Notes under the pieces: generated by a model
Database searches by the model: none
The model's input: only the letters and a program-made list of their open reading frames with translations
Told to the model about the DNA's origin: nothing
Source of the DNA: UMGS1933 sp045593405
Lineage (GTDB): Bacteria > Bacillota > Clostridia > TANB77 > CAG-508
Length of the DNA stretch: 64,000 nt
NCBI GenBank assembly: GCA_045593405.1
Contig: JAZNWN010000015.1
Coordinates: forward strand, 62,001-126,000
Reading direction: 5' to 3'
Made by a program: the position numbers and the translations under genes
In this document: positions 6,007 through 15,327 of the stretch, piece by piece
How the letters are laid out: the number at the start of each line of letters is the position of its first letter
How positions within the stretch are numbered: the stretch's first letter is position 1

Positions 6007-8904
6007 TTATTTTACTTGTTCCATAATGAAAGCTTCTATAACATCCATTTCCTTCAAGTCATTAAAGTTTTCTATTTGGATACCACATTCGAATCCATGA
6101 CCTACTTCTTTTGCATCATCTTTCATTCTCTTTAATGAAACTAATTTTCCTTCATGAATTACAACATTATCTCTTATTACTCTTACCCCTGCATTTCTAG
6201 CAACTTTTCCATTTGTAACATAGCATCCTGCAATTGTTCCAACATTAGAGATTTTAAATGTTTGTCTAACTTCAGCATTTCCAATTACAACTTCTTTATA
6301 CACTGGATCTAATAATCCTTTCATTGCTGCTTCTACATCTTCAATTGCATTGTATATTACTGAGTAAGTTTTTATCTCTACTTCAGTTTTTTCTGCTTTA
6401 TCTTTTGCAAGTGGTTCTGGTCTTACATTAAATGCAATGATTATAGCATTTGAAACATCTGCCAAAGTTACATCTGATTCTGTAACTGCACCAACATTTG
6501 CATGTATTACTTTGACTCTTACTTCATCATTAGACAATTTTTCCAATGATGATTTTACAGCTTCCACAGAACCTTGAACATCTGCTTTTACTATTAGATT
6601 TAATTGTTTTAAGTTGCCTTTTTCTATTTGACTAAATAAGTCATCTAAAGTAACTTTTGTTGTTGCATTTAATGCTTTTTCTCTCTCTTTACGTTTTCTT
6701 GTTTCTATTAAGTGTTTTGCTGTTTTTTCATCTTCTACTTCATAGAATGTCTCTCCTGCTTCTGGAACAGATGAGAAACCTGTTATTTCTACTGGTGTTG
6801 ATGGACCTGCTTTTTTAAGTTTTCTTCCATTTTCATCTGTCATTGTTCTAATTCTACCTATTGTAGAACCAACTATAATTGTATCTCCTGCATCTAATGT
6901 ACCACGTTGTACAAGCATTGTTGCAACAGCACCTTTTGTTTTATCAAGTTTAGCCTCTATTACAACACCTTTTGCTTGTTTCTTTGGATTAGCTTTTAAT
7001 TCTTTCATGTCTGCAACTAAAAGTACCATTTCTAGTAATCCATCAATATTTATTTTCTTTTTTGCTGAGATTTCAACAAATATAGTGTCTCCACCCCACT
7101 CTTCTGATACCAATCCATATTCCATCAATTCTTGTTTTACTTTTTGAGGATTTGCACCCTCAACATCTATTTTGTTTATTGCTACTACAATTGGAATTTC
7201 AGCAGCTTTTGCATGGTTTATAGCTTCTACTGTCTGCGGCATTACTCCATCATTTGCAGCTACAACTAATATTGCTATATCTGTAATTTGTGCCCCTCTT
7301 GCACGCATAGCAGTAAACGCTTCATGCCCTGGAGTATCTAAAAATGTAATTTCTCTATCATTTACTCTTACTTTGTATGCACCTATTGCTTGAGTAATTC
7401 CTCCTGCTTCTCCTTCAATTACATTTGTCTGTCTAACTGCATCTAAAAGTGATGTTTTACCATGGTCTACGTGTCCCATAACAACAACTACTGGTGGTCT
7501 TGATACTAAATCTTCTTCTCTATCCTCACTATCGTCAAATAGTTTATCTTCATCAGAAACAACTTCTTTTTTAATTGCTGTAACTCCAAATTCTTGTGCA
7601 ATTAAAAATGCTGTATCAAAATCCACCTCATTATTAATAGTTGCAAGAATTCCATAACCTAATAATTTTTTTATTATTTCCCCACTTGTTTTCTTTAATT
7701 CTGTACTTAAATCTTTTACAGTAATACTTTCTGGAATTGTTATTTCTGTTAACTGGAATATTTTTTGTTTGTTTCTTTCCTCTGAATTATCAACTTTTTT
7801 CTTACTTCTTTTTCCTCTTGTTGTTGTCAAATCATAGTAGTCAAGCATTGAACCTTCGTCAAACATATTTGATAATCTGTTTTCTTGCTTTAAGTCTTTT
7901 AATTTATGGCTACTAAAATCTTCATAATTATTTCTTCTAGATTTAGTAGCTTTTTTGTTTTGTTTATTTTCATCATATTTATTGTTATTTTTTAGCTTAT
8001 CAATTGCTTTGCTTGCATAATCTCTAACATTTTCTTTTTCTCCAACATCAGCAGACATTATATTTTTTATGTTTTTTTCTACTCCTCTTTCATCTAGAGG
8101 TCTTCTTTGTCCGTATTGACCATTTCTATTATTAAAAGTCCTATTGTTTTGATTTCCAAAAGAATTATTACTATTTCTTCCATCCCTATTAAATGGTTTG
8201 TTTTGGTTTCCAAAATTATTGTTATTATTTCTTCCATCTCTATTAAATGGTCTATTTTGATTTCCAAAAGAATTATTGCTTCTTCCATCTCTATTAAATG
8301 GTCTGTTTTGGTTTCCAAAAGAGTTATTATTTCTTCCTTCTCTATTAAATGGTCTATTATAATTATTATTCTCTTCTTGGTTCACATTATTATTTTCTTT
8401 TTTATTTGGACTATTTTCTACATTTTTTTCTTCAATAACTTCTTTTATTTGAGGTTTTTCTTCCACCATCTCGTCTTTTTGGACTTTATTTAGGTCTTCT
8501 GACTTTTGTTCTTCCTTTAGTTCATCTTTTTTAGGGATTCCAAACAAATCGCTAACTGACATTGGTTTTGTAGGTCTGTTTCTATACACAATATTGTAGT
8601 CTTTTTTTCTCTCGTTTTCCACAAATCCTACACCTTTTTTGTGTACTGGTTCTTGTTTTGGTTTGGCTTTTTGCTCTTCTTGGTTCATTATCACTTGTCT
8701 TCTAATAATAACTGGCCCTGTTGTTTTTTCTGTAGCTTCCTTTTTTACCTTTCCAAAACTTTCTTCTAGTCTTTTTGCATCACTATCTTCTAGTGTACTT
8801 AAATGACTTTTTACATCAATTCCTAATTCCTTTGCCTTGTCTAACACTTCTTTACTATTCATCCCTACCTTTTTTGCTATTTCATGTATTTTTACTTTAC
8901 CCAT
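6007..8904 (-). CDS. infB: Translation initiation factor IF-2
   Basis: GTPase that places initiator tRNA on the 30S subunit. The 965 residues comprise an N-terminal IF2_N helix bundle (1-50), a long low-complexity linker, a second IF2_N segment (about 390-440), the G domain with GHVDHGKT at 477-484, and the C-terminal beta barrels. The linker carries four near-perfect tandem copies of an Asn-rich unit built around NQNRPFNRDGR, so this part is a coding minisatellite. The ribosome site is GGGGGG. The operon is rimP-nusA-rnpM-infB, without the ylxQ gene that usually separates rnpM and infB. Confidence 0.97.
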   Translation of the reverse strand: MGKVKIHEIAKKVGMNSKEVLDKAKELGIDVKSHLSTLEDSDAKRLEESFGKVKKEATEKTTGPVIIRRQVIMNQEEQKAKPKQEPVHKKGVGFVENERKKDYNIVYRNRPTKPMSVSDLFGIPKKDELKEEQKSEDLNKVQKDEMVEEKPQIKEVIEEKNVENSPNKKENNNVNQEENNNYNRPFNREGRNNNSFGNQNRPFNRDGRSNNSFGNQNRPFNRDGRNNNNNFGNQNKPFNRDGRNSNNSFGNQNNRTFNNRNGQYGQRRPLDERGVEKNIKNIMSADVGEKENVRDYASKAIDKLKNNNKYDENKQNKKATKSRRNNYEDFSSHKLKDLKQENRLSNMFDEGSMLDYYDLTTTRGKRSKKKVDNSEERNKQKIFQLTEITIPESITVKDLSTELKKTSGEIIKKLLGYGILATINNEVDFDTAFLIAQEFGVTAIKKEVVSDEDKLFDDSEDREEDLVSRPPVVVVMGHVDHGKTSLLDAVRQTNVIEGEAGGITQAIGAYKVRVNDREITFLDTPGHEAFTAMRARGAQITDIAILVVAANDGVMPQTVEAINHAKAAEIPIVVAINKIDVEGANPQKVKQELMEYGLVSEEWGGDTIFVEISAKKKINIDGLLEMVLLVADMKELKANPKKQAKGVVIEAKLDKTKGAVATMLVQRGTLDAGDTIIVGSTIGRIRTMTDENGRKLKKAGPSTPVEITGFSSVPEAGETFYEVEDEKTAKHLIETRKRKEREKALNATTKVTLDDLFSQIEKGNLKQLNLIVKADVQGSVEAVKSSLEKLSNDEVRVKVIHANVGAVTESDVTLADVSNAIIIAFNVRPEPLAKDKAEKTEVEIKTYSVIYNAIEDVEAAMKGLLDPVYKEVVIGNAEVRQTFKISNVGTIAGCYVTNGKVARNAGVRVIRDNVVIHEGKLVSLKRMKDDAKEVGHGFECGIQIENFNDLKEMDVIEAFIMEQVK
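8143..8364 (-). repeat. In-frame minisatellite in infB
   Basis: Four to five tandem units of about 50-57 bases encode Asn/Arg-rich repeats of the form SFGNQNRPFNRDGR. Units differ by a few silent or Asn-codon changes. Copy number is likely to vary between strains. Confidence 0.8.
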
Positions 8905-8931
8905 GTTTTTTCACCCCCCATATTTTTTATA

Positions 8932-9213
8932 TTAGTTATTCTCTTTTTTGTTTTTCCTCTCAATAATTACACCCCTTATATCATCGTAAAGTTTATCATC
9001 TATCTTTGTTTCAAGAACTCTTTCTAACCTTTTGGTTTTTATTGCTTTTTCTAGGCACATTACATCATCACAAATATATGCTCCTCTTCCTTCTGCTTTT
9101 CCTGTTTCGTCTATAAACATTTCTTTATTTTTATTAAAAACCAATCTTATTAGCTCTTTTTTGTCTTTTTTTAAATTACATCCTATGCATGTTCTTTGAA
9201 CAATCTTTTTCAT
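8932..9213 (-). CDS. rnpM: RNase P modulator RnpM (YlxR)
   Basis: Small YlxR-family RNA-binding protein, 93 residues, reported to bind the RNase P RNA. The hallmark RTCIGC near residues 7-12 and the GRGAYIC segment near 42-48 are present. Its ATG overlaps the nusA stop codon (TAATG), so it is translationally coupled to nusA. Confidence 0.92.
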   Translation of the reverse strand: MKKIVQRTCIGCNLKKDKKELIRLVFNKNKEMFIDETGKAEGRGAYICDDVMCLEKAIKTKRLERVLETKIDDKLYDDIRGVIIERKNKKENN

Positions 9214-10322
9214 TACTCTTCATTTCCCTCTTCGTTTTCACTATTTTCTTCATCTTCATTATATTCTAATAGTTTTCTGAATTGTGATTCACTCTTTATA
9301 TCTATTTTCCATTTTACTAATCTTGCTGCAAGTCTTGCATTTTGTCCAGCTTTTCCTATTGCAAGTGATAATTGATCATCTGGAACTATTACTTGTGCAA
9401 ATTTTTCCTCTTCTTTTACGTCTATAGCCATTACTTGCGCTGGAAGTAATGCTGCTGATATAAATGTTGCTGGGTCTTCATTCCATTCAATAACATCAAT
9501 TTTTTCTCCATTTAATTCATTTATAATATTTTGAATTCTTATTCCTTTTGGTCCTACACAAGAACCTACTGGGTCAATATCTGGATTTGTTGAGTAAACT
9601 GCAACTTTACTTCTGTTTCCAGCATCTCTTGATACACTTTTTATCTCTATTAATCCTTCATAAATTTCTGGTATTTCAAATTCAAATAATTTTCTTACAA
9701 AGTCTGGATGATTTCTAGAAACTAATACTTGTGGTATTCCTTTTAATCCTTTTTCTACACTAACTACATATGCTTTTATTTTATCATTTACTTTATAATT
9801 TTCAGTATTAATTTGTTCTTTTAAAGGCATTATTCCTTCAAGTTTTCCTAAATCTAATACTACAGTCCCACCATCTGCTTTTTGTATTATCCCAGAAACA
9901 ATTTCACCTTTTCTATCATTATATTCAGTAAATATCATATTTCTTTCTACTTCTCTTATTTTTTGCATAATTACTTGTTTGGCTGTTTGTGCTGCAATTC
10001 TTCCAAAATCTTTTGGAACTATTTCAATATTTATCACATCACCAACCACAGCTTTTTTCTCATGTTTTTTAGCCATATCTAAACTAATTTGTAAATTTTC
10101 ATCTTCTACTTCTTCTACAACTTCTTTTTGACTGTATACACGTATTTGACCAGTTTTTTCCTCCATAACCACTTTTACATTCTCTGCAGAATCGAAATTT
10201 TTCTTATATGCAATAACTAATGCATCTTCTATTGATTGTAAAAGATAAGCTTTTTCAATTCCTCTTTCTTTTTCTAGTTCCTCCATTGCTGTAACTAATT
10301 CTTTGTTATCAATTGCTTTCAT
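9213..10322 (-). CDS. nusA: Transcription termination/antitermination factor NusA
   Basis: RNA polymerase-binding factor controlling pausing and termination. Visible in order are the N-terminal RNAP-binding domain (1-130), the S1 domain (about 135-200) and two KH domains (GSCVGPKGIRIQNI and LAIGKAGQNARLAARL). The acidic tail is short and there are no C-terminal acidic repeats, as in other Firmicutes. At 369 residues the length is typical. Confidence 0.96.
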   Translation of the reverse strand: MKAIDNKELVTAMEELEKERGIEKAYLLQSIEDALVIAYKKNFDSAENVKVVMEEKTGQIRVYSQKEVVEEVEDENLQISLDMAKKHEKKAVVGDVINIEIVPKDFGRIAAQTAKQVIMQKIREVERNMIFTEYNDRKGEIVSGIIQKADGGTVVLDLGKLEGIMPLKEQINTENYKVNDKIKAYVVSVEKGLKGIPQVLVSRNHPDFVRKLFEFEIPEIYEGLIEIKSVSRDAGNRSKVAVYSTNPDIDPVGSCVGPKGIRIQNIINELNGEKIDVIEWNEDPATFISAALLPAQVMAIDVKEEEKFAQVIVPDDQLSLAIGKAGQNARLAARLVKWKIDIKSESQFRKLLEYNEDEENSENEEGNEE

Positions 10323-10340
10323 TTTTAATCATCCTTTCTA

Positions 10341-10796
10341 TTACCAATTATAAATTGTTTTTATTTGTGAAATATTTTTTCTTTCTAAACTAATACTTTC
10401 TTCTTCAGTTTCTATAATGACTTCATTTCCATTAAAGTCTTTTAAAATTCCTTGATACTGTTTATTTTTGTTTATTGGTTTAAATAATTTTATTTGCACT
10501 TCTACTCCAATATTTGACTCAAGATGTTTATCTTTTTTTAAAACCTTTTCTACTCCTGTAGAAGACACTTCTAAAAAGTACTGCTCTTTTATATAGTCTT
10601 CTTTATCTAAGATATCTGTTATCTCATTACTTACTTTTTCACAATCATCTAATGAAATACCATTTTCACATTCAATAAATATTCTTAAATAATAATCTTT
10701 TCCTTCTTTTACATATTCAACATCATATAGCTCATAACCTAAATTTACTATTTTAGGGGCTATTAGTTTTTCAACCCTACTTTCCGTATTTGTCAA
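10341..10796 (-). CDS. rimP: Ribosome maturation factor RimP
   Basis: Assists 30S subunit assembly. I place the start at TTG 10794-10796, because AAGGAG (10806-10811) precedes it with a 9-base spacer and the resulting 151 residues match the family. The upstream GTG at 10841 would run through a leader hairpin and adds residues not seen in RimP. It is the first gene of the nusA-infB operon. Confidence 0.9.
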   Translation of the reverse strand: MTNTESRVEKLIAPKIVNLGYELYDVEYVKEGKDYYLRIFIECENGISLDDCEKVSNEITDILDKEDYIKEQYFLEVSSTGVEKVLKKDKHLESNIGVEVQIKLFKPINKNKQYQGILKDFNGNEVIIETEEESISLERKNISQIKTIYNW

Positions 10797-10822
10797 TTTA
10801 CTTTTCTCCTTTTCAAAACTTA

Positions 10823-10846
10823 AGAGTGGGAAAATTCCCACTCTTT
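10823..10846. promoter_or_regulatory. Leader hairpin of the rimP-nusA operon
   Basis: An 11-bp perfect stem (AAGAGTGGGAA / TTCCCACTCTT) with a two-base centre lies between the promoter and the rimP ribosome site. On the minus strand it is not followed by a clean T run, so it is more likely a leader structure than a terminator. On the plus strand it is followed by TTTA. Confidence 0.5.
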
Positions 10847-10871
10847 TAGTCTATTATTTATTTGCATGATT

Positions 10872-10900
10872 ATTATACCCCATTTTTATTGAATTTGCAA
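10872..10900 (-). promoter_or_regulatory. Promoter of the rimP-nusA-rnpM-infB operon
   Basis: TTGCAA (10895-10900) and TATAAT (10872-10877) with a 17-base spacer on the minus strand. Confidence 0.7.
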
Positions 10901-10943
10901 TAGTTTTGTGAATTTTTCTTATTTTTTTTGAAAAAATATTATT

Positions 10944-11571
10944 ATGAATCAAATTTTAGAAAACAAAAAAACCAAATTATATAAAAAAAGAATATATTTA
11001 ATTCAATTCTATATTATTATTACAATTATCCCTATACTAATAATATATTTATTTAGGGAAAATTATTCACAAAACAATATTTCAAAAGTTTCTGAAGCAA
11101 CTAACAAAAGTTATTCTATTTCTCGTTTGTATTCAAATAATATTAATAGTAATATTACTACTAATAACAATTCAATTTCGATAATAGGCACAATTACAAT
11201 ACCTAAAATCAATGTTTCCTATCCTATTTTCTCAGAGTATTCTGATGAACTTTTAAAAATATCTGTGTGTAAATTTTATGGTCCAGAAATAAACGCAATT
11301 GGAAACTTGTGTATTATTGGTCATAATTATAATAATGGAGATTTTTTTAGCAATTTATATAAACTTACTATTAATGATATTATTAATATTTATGATATAA
11401 ATTTAAATGTTATTTCTTATTATATATATATAATATATGAAGTTGATGCTAATGATTTAAATTACTTGGACCAAAACACAAATCGGAAACAAAGAAATCA
11501 CTTTAATTACTTGTAACAACTCTAATGGAAAAAGAATTATTTTTAAGGCAAAAGAAAAAGGCAACCAATAG
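10944..11571 (+). CDS. Sortase with internal +1 frameshift at CGG
   Basis: Membrane-anchored transpeptidase of the sortase family. An N-terminal membrane segment (about residues 17-37) is followed by the sortase barrel. The catalytic histidine lies in IIGHNYNNG and, after a +1 shift at CGGA (11484-11487, codon 181), the catalytic Cys in TLITC and Arg in GKRIIF follow; the shifted reading ends at 11571 and gives about 208 residues. In the unshifted frame the protein stops at 11516, before the catalytic Cys. The intact homologue at 56238 shows the same motif order. No strong ribosome site precedes the ATG at 10944. It converges on a gene encoding a TPYTG-type surface protein, its likely substrate. 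Confidence 0.75.
11484..11487 (+). other. +1 frameshift site CGGA in sortase
   Basis: The zero frame reads AAT CGG AAA. Skipping the C gives AAT GGA AAC, restoring N-G-N before the EITLITC active-site strand. Confidence 0.75.
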
Positions 11572-11585
11572 TTGCCTTTCTTTAT
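11557..11585. terminator. Bidirectional terminator between sortase and its candidate substrate
   Basis: AAAGGCAAC / GTTGCCTTT stem with a five-base loop and T runs on both sides. It overlaps the shifted-frame sortase stop codon and lies just beyond the convergent 11591 gene. Confidence 0.75.
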
Positions 11586-11590
11586 ATTTA

Positions 11591-11953
11591 CTATGCATTA
11601 TATTCTCTAACTTTTTTGTAAGCATATATAGCTGATACTGTAAATATTGCTACAAATATTAATCCAGAATAATCTCCAATTCCTGTATATGGAGTTGTTG
11701 CTGGTCTGTTTTCATTAACATTTGTATTAGTATTTGTGTTTGAATTATTATTAGTGTTTAAATTTGTATTAGTATTTTCTCCCTCTGGTATGTTTTCTAC
11801 ATCTGTTACATTATTTATAACTGCATTATTCCCTTGAAGCATCTGTGAAAGCCAATCTTCTCCATCTGTTGCAAATGTTGTACATGCTACACTTACAACT
11901 GAAAAAACTGCTATTAAACTTATTATTACTTTTTTGATATTATTTTTCAACAT
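11591..11953 (-). CDS. Small surface protein with TPYTG sorting signal (120 aa)
   Basis: Likely sortase substrate anchored to the cell wall. A signal peptide is visible at residues 1-29 (positive N-end, hydrophobic core, cleavage near TFA). The middle is an Asn/Thr-rich low-complexity linker, and the end carries TPYTG, a hydrophobic helix and a positively charged tail (YKKVREYNA), which is the layout of an LPxTG-type sorting signal. The start at 11953 is chosen because a GAGAGGGA ribosome site precedes it; the longer reading from 11989 adds charged residues before the signal peptide. VAC in the signal region could alternatively be a lipobox. It converges with a sortase gene. Confidence 0.72.
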   Translation of the reverse strand: MLKNNIKKVIISLIAVFSVVSVACTTFATDGEDWLSQMLQGNNAVINNVTDVENIPEGENTNTNLNTNNNSNTNTNTNVNENRPATTPYTGIGDYSGLIFVAIFTVSAIYAYKKVREYNA

Positions 11954-12105
11954 AAAAAAATCCCTCTCTTTTATAAATATTATTACCACTATATATATTT
12001 ATACTACATTTTTTTTGTTTTTTCAAGTCTTTTTTATATTTTTTTGTTTTTATTTCTAATTTATTTTCGAAAATAAGACTAGTCCCTACATTTTTAATTT
12101 GTTTT

Positions 12106-12699
12106 TTAATTTTTAAATAAATCTTTTCCACCTTTTATATAACTCCATCCAGAAAAAATTGTTGCTATTACTGATACAAACATAAATAAACTAGATAATA
12201 TGTTTATAACTAAATGATATCCTGTTAAACCTCCATTTATAAAAGCTGCAAATGCATTTAGGTCTAAGAAACTCAAAATAATAGCAACCATTTGAGTAGC
12301 TGTTTTTAGTTTTCCCCATATATTTGCTGCTATAACTTGGCCGCCTTTTTCTACAGCAATCAATCTATATCCAGATACTACGAATTCTCTTGATAATACT
12401 ATAATTGGTATCCATGCTGGCAATTTATTAAACTCTACTAATATTAGCATTGTAGATAATACTAATATTTTATCTGCAAGTGGATCTGCAAATTTTCCAA
12501 ATGTTGTGACTAAATTGTTCTTCCTTGCTATTTTCCCATCTAGGTGATCTGTTATTGAAGCTACTATAAAAATTAAATTTAATATCCAATATGTTATTGG
12601 TATATTTAAAAATGTCCCTTGAATATTTAATAAAGATATTATTACCATTACTGGTACAAGTATTATTCTAAATATTGTTAATTTGTTTGGTAAATTCAT
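12106..12699 (-). CDS. pgsA: CDP-diacylglycerol-glycerol-3-phosphate 3-phosphatidyltransferase
   Basis: Integral membrane enzyme of phosphatidylglycerol synthesis. The CDP-alcohol phosphotransferase motif is readable at about residues 50-75 as D..DG..AR followed by G...D...D (DHLDGKIAR, GKFADPLADK). Several hydrophobic segments span the 197 residues. AGGAG precedes the ATG. Confidence 0.93.
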   Translation of the reverse strand: MNLPNKLTIFRIILVPVMVIISLLNIQGTFLNIPITYWILNLIFIVASITDHLDGKIARKNNLVTTFGKFADPLADKILVLSTMLILVEFNKLPAWIPIIVLSREFVVSGYRLIAVEKGGQVIAANIWGKLKTATQMVAIILSFLDLNAFAAFINGGLTGYHLVINILSSLFMFVSVIATIFSGWSYIKGGKDLFKN

Positions 12700-12786
12700 A
12701 TTTATTCCTCCGATTTTTGTTTTGTTTATTTTATAATATGTTTATACGTTTTGCAAGGGTTTTTTGATTATTTACAATAATTATTG

Positions 12787-12844
12787 TAGGGGCTGGTCAA
12801 GACCAGCCCACAAAATAACGGGTCGGTCTAGACCGACCCCTACA
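12787..12844. repeat. REP pair downstream of spoIVA
   Basis: Left unit GTAGGGGCTGGTCAAGACC, right unit the inverted GTAGGGGTCGGTCTAGACC. It ends 4 bases from the spoIVA stop codon. Confidence 0.88.
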
Positions 12845-12848
12845 GGAC

Positions 12849-14327
12849 TTATAATATTATACAAATCAAGCCTCCGCTTCCTTCATTCACTATTCTTTCT
12901 AATGTTTCTTGTAATTTTCCTTGTGCTTCTTCTGGCATCTTGTATAATTTATTTTGCAGACCTTCATTTACAAGTTCATGAAGATTCTTTCCGAAAATAT
13001 TTGACTCCCATATTTTTTTAGGATCACTTTCAAATTCAGCTAATAAGTAATTTACTAATTCCTCAGATTGTTTTTCGCTTCCAACAATTGGAGATACTTC
13101 TGTTTCGATATCTGCTCTTATCATATGTATTGATGGAGCTTTTGCACGAAGTCTAACTCCATATCTTGAGCCTTGTTTTACCATTTCTGGCTCATCTAAT
13201 ATTAATTCTTCCATACTTGGTGTAACTATTCCATAACCTTTTTGTCTTACGGCTTGAAGTGCTGTAGAGACTTTATCATATTCTTTCTTTACTTCTGATA
13301 GATTTGATATAGTTGAAAACAGATCTGCTTCATTTGCAACTTCTACTCCAGTAATTTCAGTTAAAACTTTATAGAATAAATTTTCTTTTAAAACAATATT
13401 TACATTAATTGAACCGCTTCCCAAATTAATTTCATCTACACTTGTTTTTTCTATGATTTCTGTTTGTTTTATTCTAGCAGTTCCACTATCAATACTTTTT
13501 ACTGTCTTTACATCTTTAAAAGCTTCTCTTATTTCTCTTAAAAGTTCTATTTTCAACTCATGTTCATCACTTAATCCATCAACCCAACCTGGAAAATTTA
13601 TATTAATCCTTTCTACTGGAAATTCATATAATACTTTTCCTAAAATATTATTCATGTCATCAGTATTAAGCCCAGTACAGTTAGTTGGAATTACAGATAC
13701 TCCATATTTTTCTTCCAACATTTGTGCTAAATTTTGAGTCTCTTGTGAATATGGAATACTGCTGTTTAAAACAATTACAAATGGCTTATTCATGGCTTTT
13801 AATTCATTTACAACTCGTTCTTCTGCCTCTATATAATCTTCTCTTGGAATTTCTGTTATTGTACCATCTGTAGTAACTAATATTCCTATAGTAGAATGTT
13901 CTGTAATTACTTTTTTTGTTCCAATTTCTGCGGCCTGTTCAAATGGTATTTCTTCTGCTGACCATGGCGTTTTTACCATTCTAGGTACATCATCTTCCAT
14001 GTAGCCTAATGCATTATTTACCAAGTACCCAACACAATCTACAAGTCTTGTTCTTAATTTTAAATTATCTCCTATTTTTATTTCTATTGCTTCATTTGGT
14101 ACAAATTTTGGTTCTGTTGTCATTATTGTTCTTCCTGCTGCACTTTGTGGAAGTTCATCTCTTGCTCTTTCTTTTTTATAACTGTTTTCTATGTTTGGTA
14201 ATACTAATAAATCCATAAAATTTTTAATAAATGTAGATTTTCCGGTTCTTACTGGTCCTACAACCCCAATATATATGTCTCCATCGGTTCTGTTTGCAAT
14301 GTCCTTATATATATTTAAATCTTCCAT
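12849..14327 (-). CDS. spoIVA: Stage IV sporulation protein A, spore-coat ATPase
   Basis: Cytoskeletal ATPase that polymerises on the forespore surface as the base of the spore coat. The P loop GPVRTGKST lies at residues 24-32. The C-terminal GGLICIIL tail, needed for membrane association in Bacillus, is intact. At 492 residues it has the expected length. It is strong proof of endospore formation. Sigma-E control is expected, but I could not assign the promoter with confidence. Confidence 0.97.
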   Translation of the reverse strand: MEDLNIYKDIANRTDGDIYIGVVGPVRTGKSTFIKNFMDLLVLPNIENSYKKERARDELPQSAAGRTIMTTEPKFVPNEAIEIKIGDNLKLRTRLVDCVGYLVNNALGYMEDDVPRMVKTPWSAEEIPFEQAAEIGTKKVITEHSTIGILVTTDGTITEIPREDYIEAEERVVNELKAMNKPFVIVLNSSIPYSQETQNLAQMLEEKYGVSVIPTNCTGLNTDDMNNILGKVLYEFPVERININFPGWVDGLSDEHELKIELLREIREAFKDVKTVKSIDSGTARIKQTEIIEKTSVDEINLGSGSINVNIVLKENLFYKVLTEITGVEVANEADLFSTISNLSEVKKEYDKVSTALQAVRQKGYGIVTPSMEELILDEPEMVKQGSRYGVRLRAKAPSIHMIRADIETEVSPIVGSEKQSEELVNYLLAEFESDPKKIWESNIFGKNLHELVNEGLQNKLYKMPEEAQGKLQETLERIVNEGSGGLICIIL

Positions 14328-14458
14328 AATAATTATTACCTCCTAATTAATTTAAAATGTTTGTACTACTAAACTTTTATTAATGTATATTAGGAGTTGG
14401 GAATAATTATTACTAATTTTTTTATTTTTTCAAAAGATATCAATCAAATATCATGGGG

Positions 14459-14487
14459 TTGCATTTTTTGGTATATTATGTTAATAT
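14459..14487 (+). promoter_or_regulatory. Promoter of the 14588 orphan gene
   Basis: TTGCAT (14459-14464) and TAATAT (14482-14487), 17-base spacer. Confidence 0.55.
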
Positions 14488-14495
14488 ATATACGT

Positions 14496-14511
14496 ATGTT
14501 CTGACGAACAT
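14496..14511. promoter_or_regulatory. Possible operator at the 14588 promoter
   Basis: Perfect inverted repeat ATGTTC-TGAC-GAACAT positioned over the expected transcription start, 8 bases after the -10 box. The protein that binds it is unknown. Confidence 0.4.
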
Positions 14512-14587
14512 TTTATATAAAATTCCTTGGTTTACCTAGTTTTTAACTAGATTCAATATATTATTTTACAACGAAAGGAAGTTCTTT

Positions 14588-15322
14588 ATGTTAGCATTAT
14601 GGGTAGCACTCGAAATCATTTTTATTACTACATGCATATGTACTTCGGCCTTTTCCAAGAGGAATTTCAAAAAAGCTGCACTGGTTTCTTTTGTAATCAT
14701 GGGGCTATCTGCATCTGCTCTTATAATATGTTTAATTGCAGAAATTTGCAATGATGCCTCTAATCCTATAATTTGGATTAATTTGGGTATTTTCATACCT
14801 ATTCTAACTAACGTAGTGCTCAAATATTTTAATTTTTACCCTCGTTTTAAAACTTTTGCCAACATAACAATACTAGCTGCTATGGTAATTTGTTTAATAT
14901 TGTTTATTGTAAGCGCTATCGTTGATTGCGGAGAACTTGTAGAATGTAAAACACATGTTACAACTTCGACTGTTAAAATTTTAAGCGCAACAGATGGAAC
15001 AATGGTAAATGGTAGCATGTCTGGCAGCGGATTTATAGTATGGCATGTTTCTGGTTCTGTCAGTGAAACCCCTGTATACAGGTACTATTACAAAACGGCT
15101 GATGGTGGAATGAAGCTAGGAGAAATACCTACAAAGTCCACAACCATCTACTATATTGAGGACGGAAAAGAACCATATATAGAAGTTATTACATCTATAC
15201 CTTGTAATGGTTTCTATAGCAACTATCCTGACGATCACTTCTTGGATAAGAGTAGTACCACCTACAAACTCTACGTTCCTAAAGGAAGTATTTTGGAAAA
15301 TTTCCAATTTGATGGAAGCTAA
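14588..15322 (+). CDS. Orphan membrane protein with C-terminal extracytoplasmic domain (244 aa)
   Basis: Not recognised. Hydrophobic segments at about residues 2-20, 29-52, 55-77 and 92-113 suggest four membrane helices. Residues 115-244 form a soluble, beta-rich domain containing CGELVEC and a later single Cys (IPCNG). AAGGAAG precedes the ATG. The coding region is richer in G and C than its neighbours. The gene stands alone between spoIVA and topB, on the opposite strand, with its own promoter, possible operator and strong terminator, suggesting acquisition as a single-gene cassette. Confidence 0.72.
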   Translation: MLALWVALEIIFITTCICTSAFSKRNFKKAALVSFVIMGLSASALIICLIAEICNDASNPIIWINLGIFIPILTNVVLKYFNFYPRFKTFANITILAAMVICLILFIVSAIVDCGELVECKTHVTTSTVKILSATDGTMVNGSMSGSGFIVWHVSGSVSETPVYRYYYKTADGGMKLGEIPTKSTTIYYIEDGKEPYIEVITSIPCNGFYSNYPDDHFLDKSSTTYKLYVPKGSILENFQFDGS

Positions 15323-15327
15323 CATAA

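Noticed and set aside
8094..8318. Repetitive reading frame opposite in phase to infB
   Set aside because: It is a shadow of the Asn-rich minisatellite in infB.
10797..10841. GTG 10841 as the start of rimP
   Set aside because: It would translate the leader hairpin and has no ribosome site; TTG 10796 has AAGGAG and gives the family length.
11940..12131. Lysine-rich frame between the TPYTG gene and pgsA
   Set aside because: AT-rich intergenic translation overlapping pgsA's end, without a ribosome site.
14496..14511. LexA/SOS box
   Set aside because: The half-sites are GTTC...GAAC, inside out relative to the Gram-positive GAAC...GTTC box.
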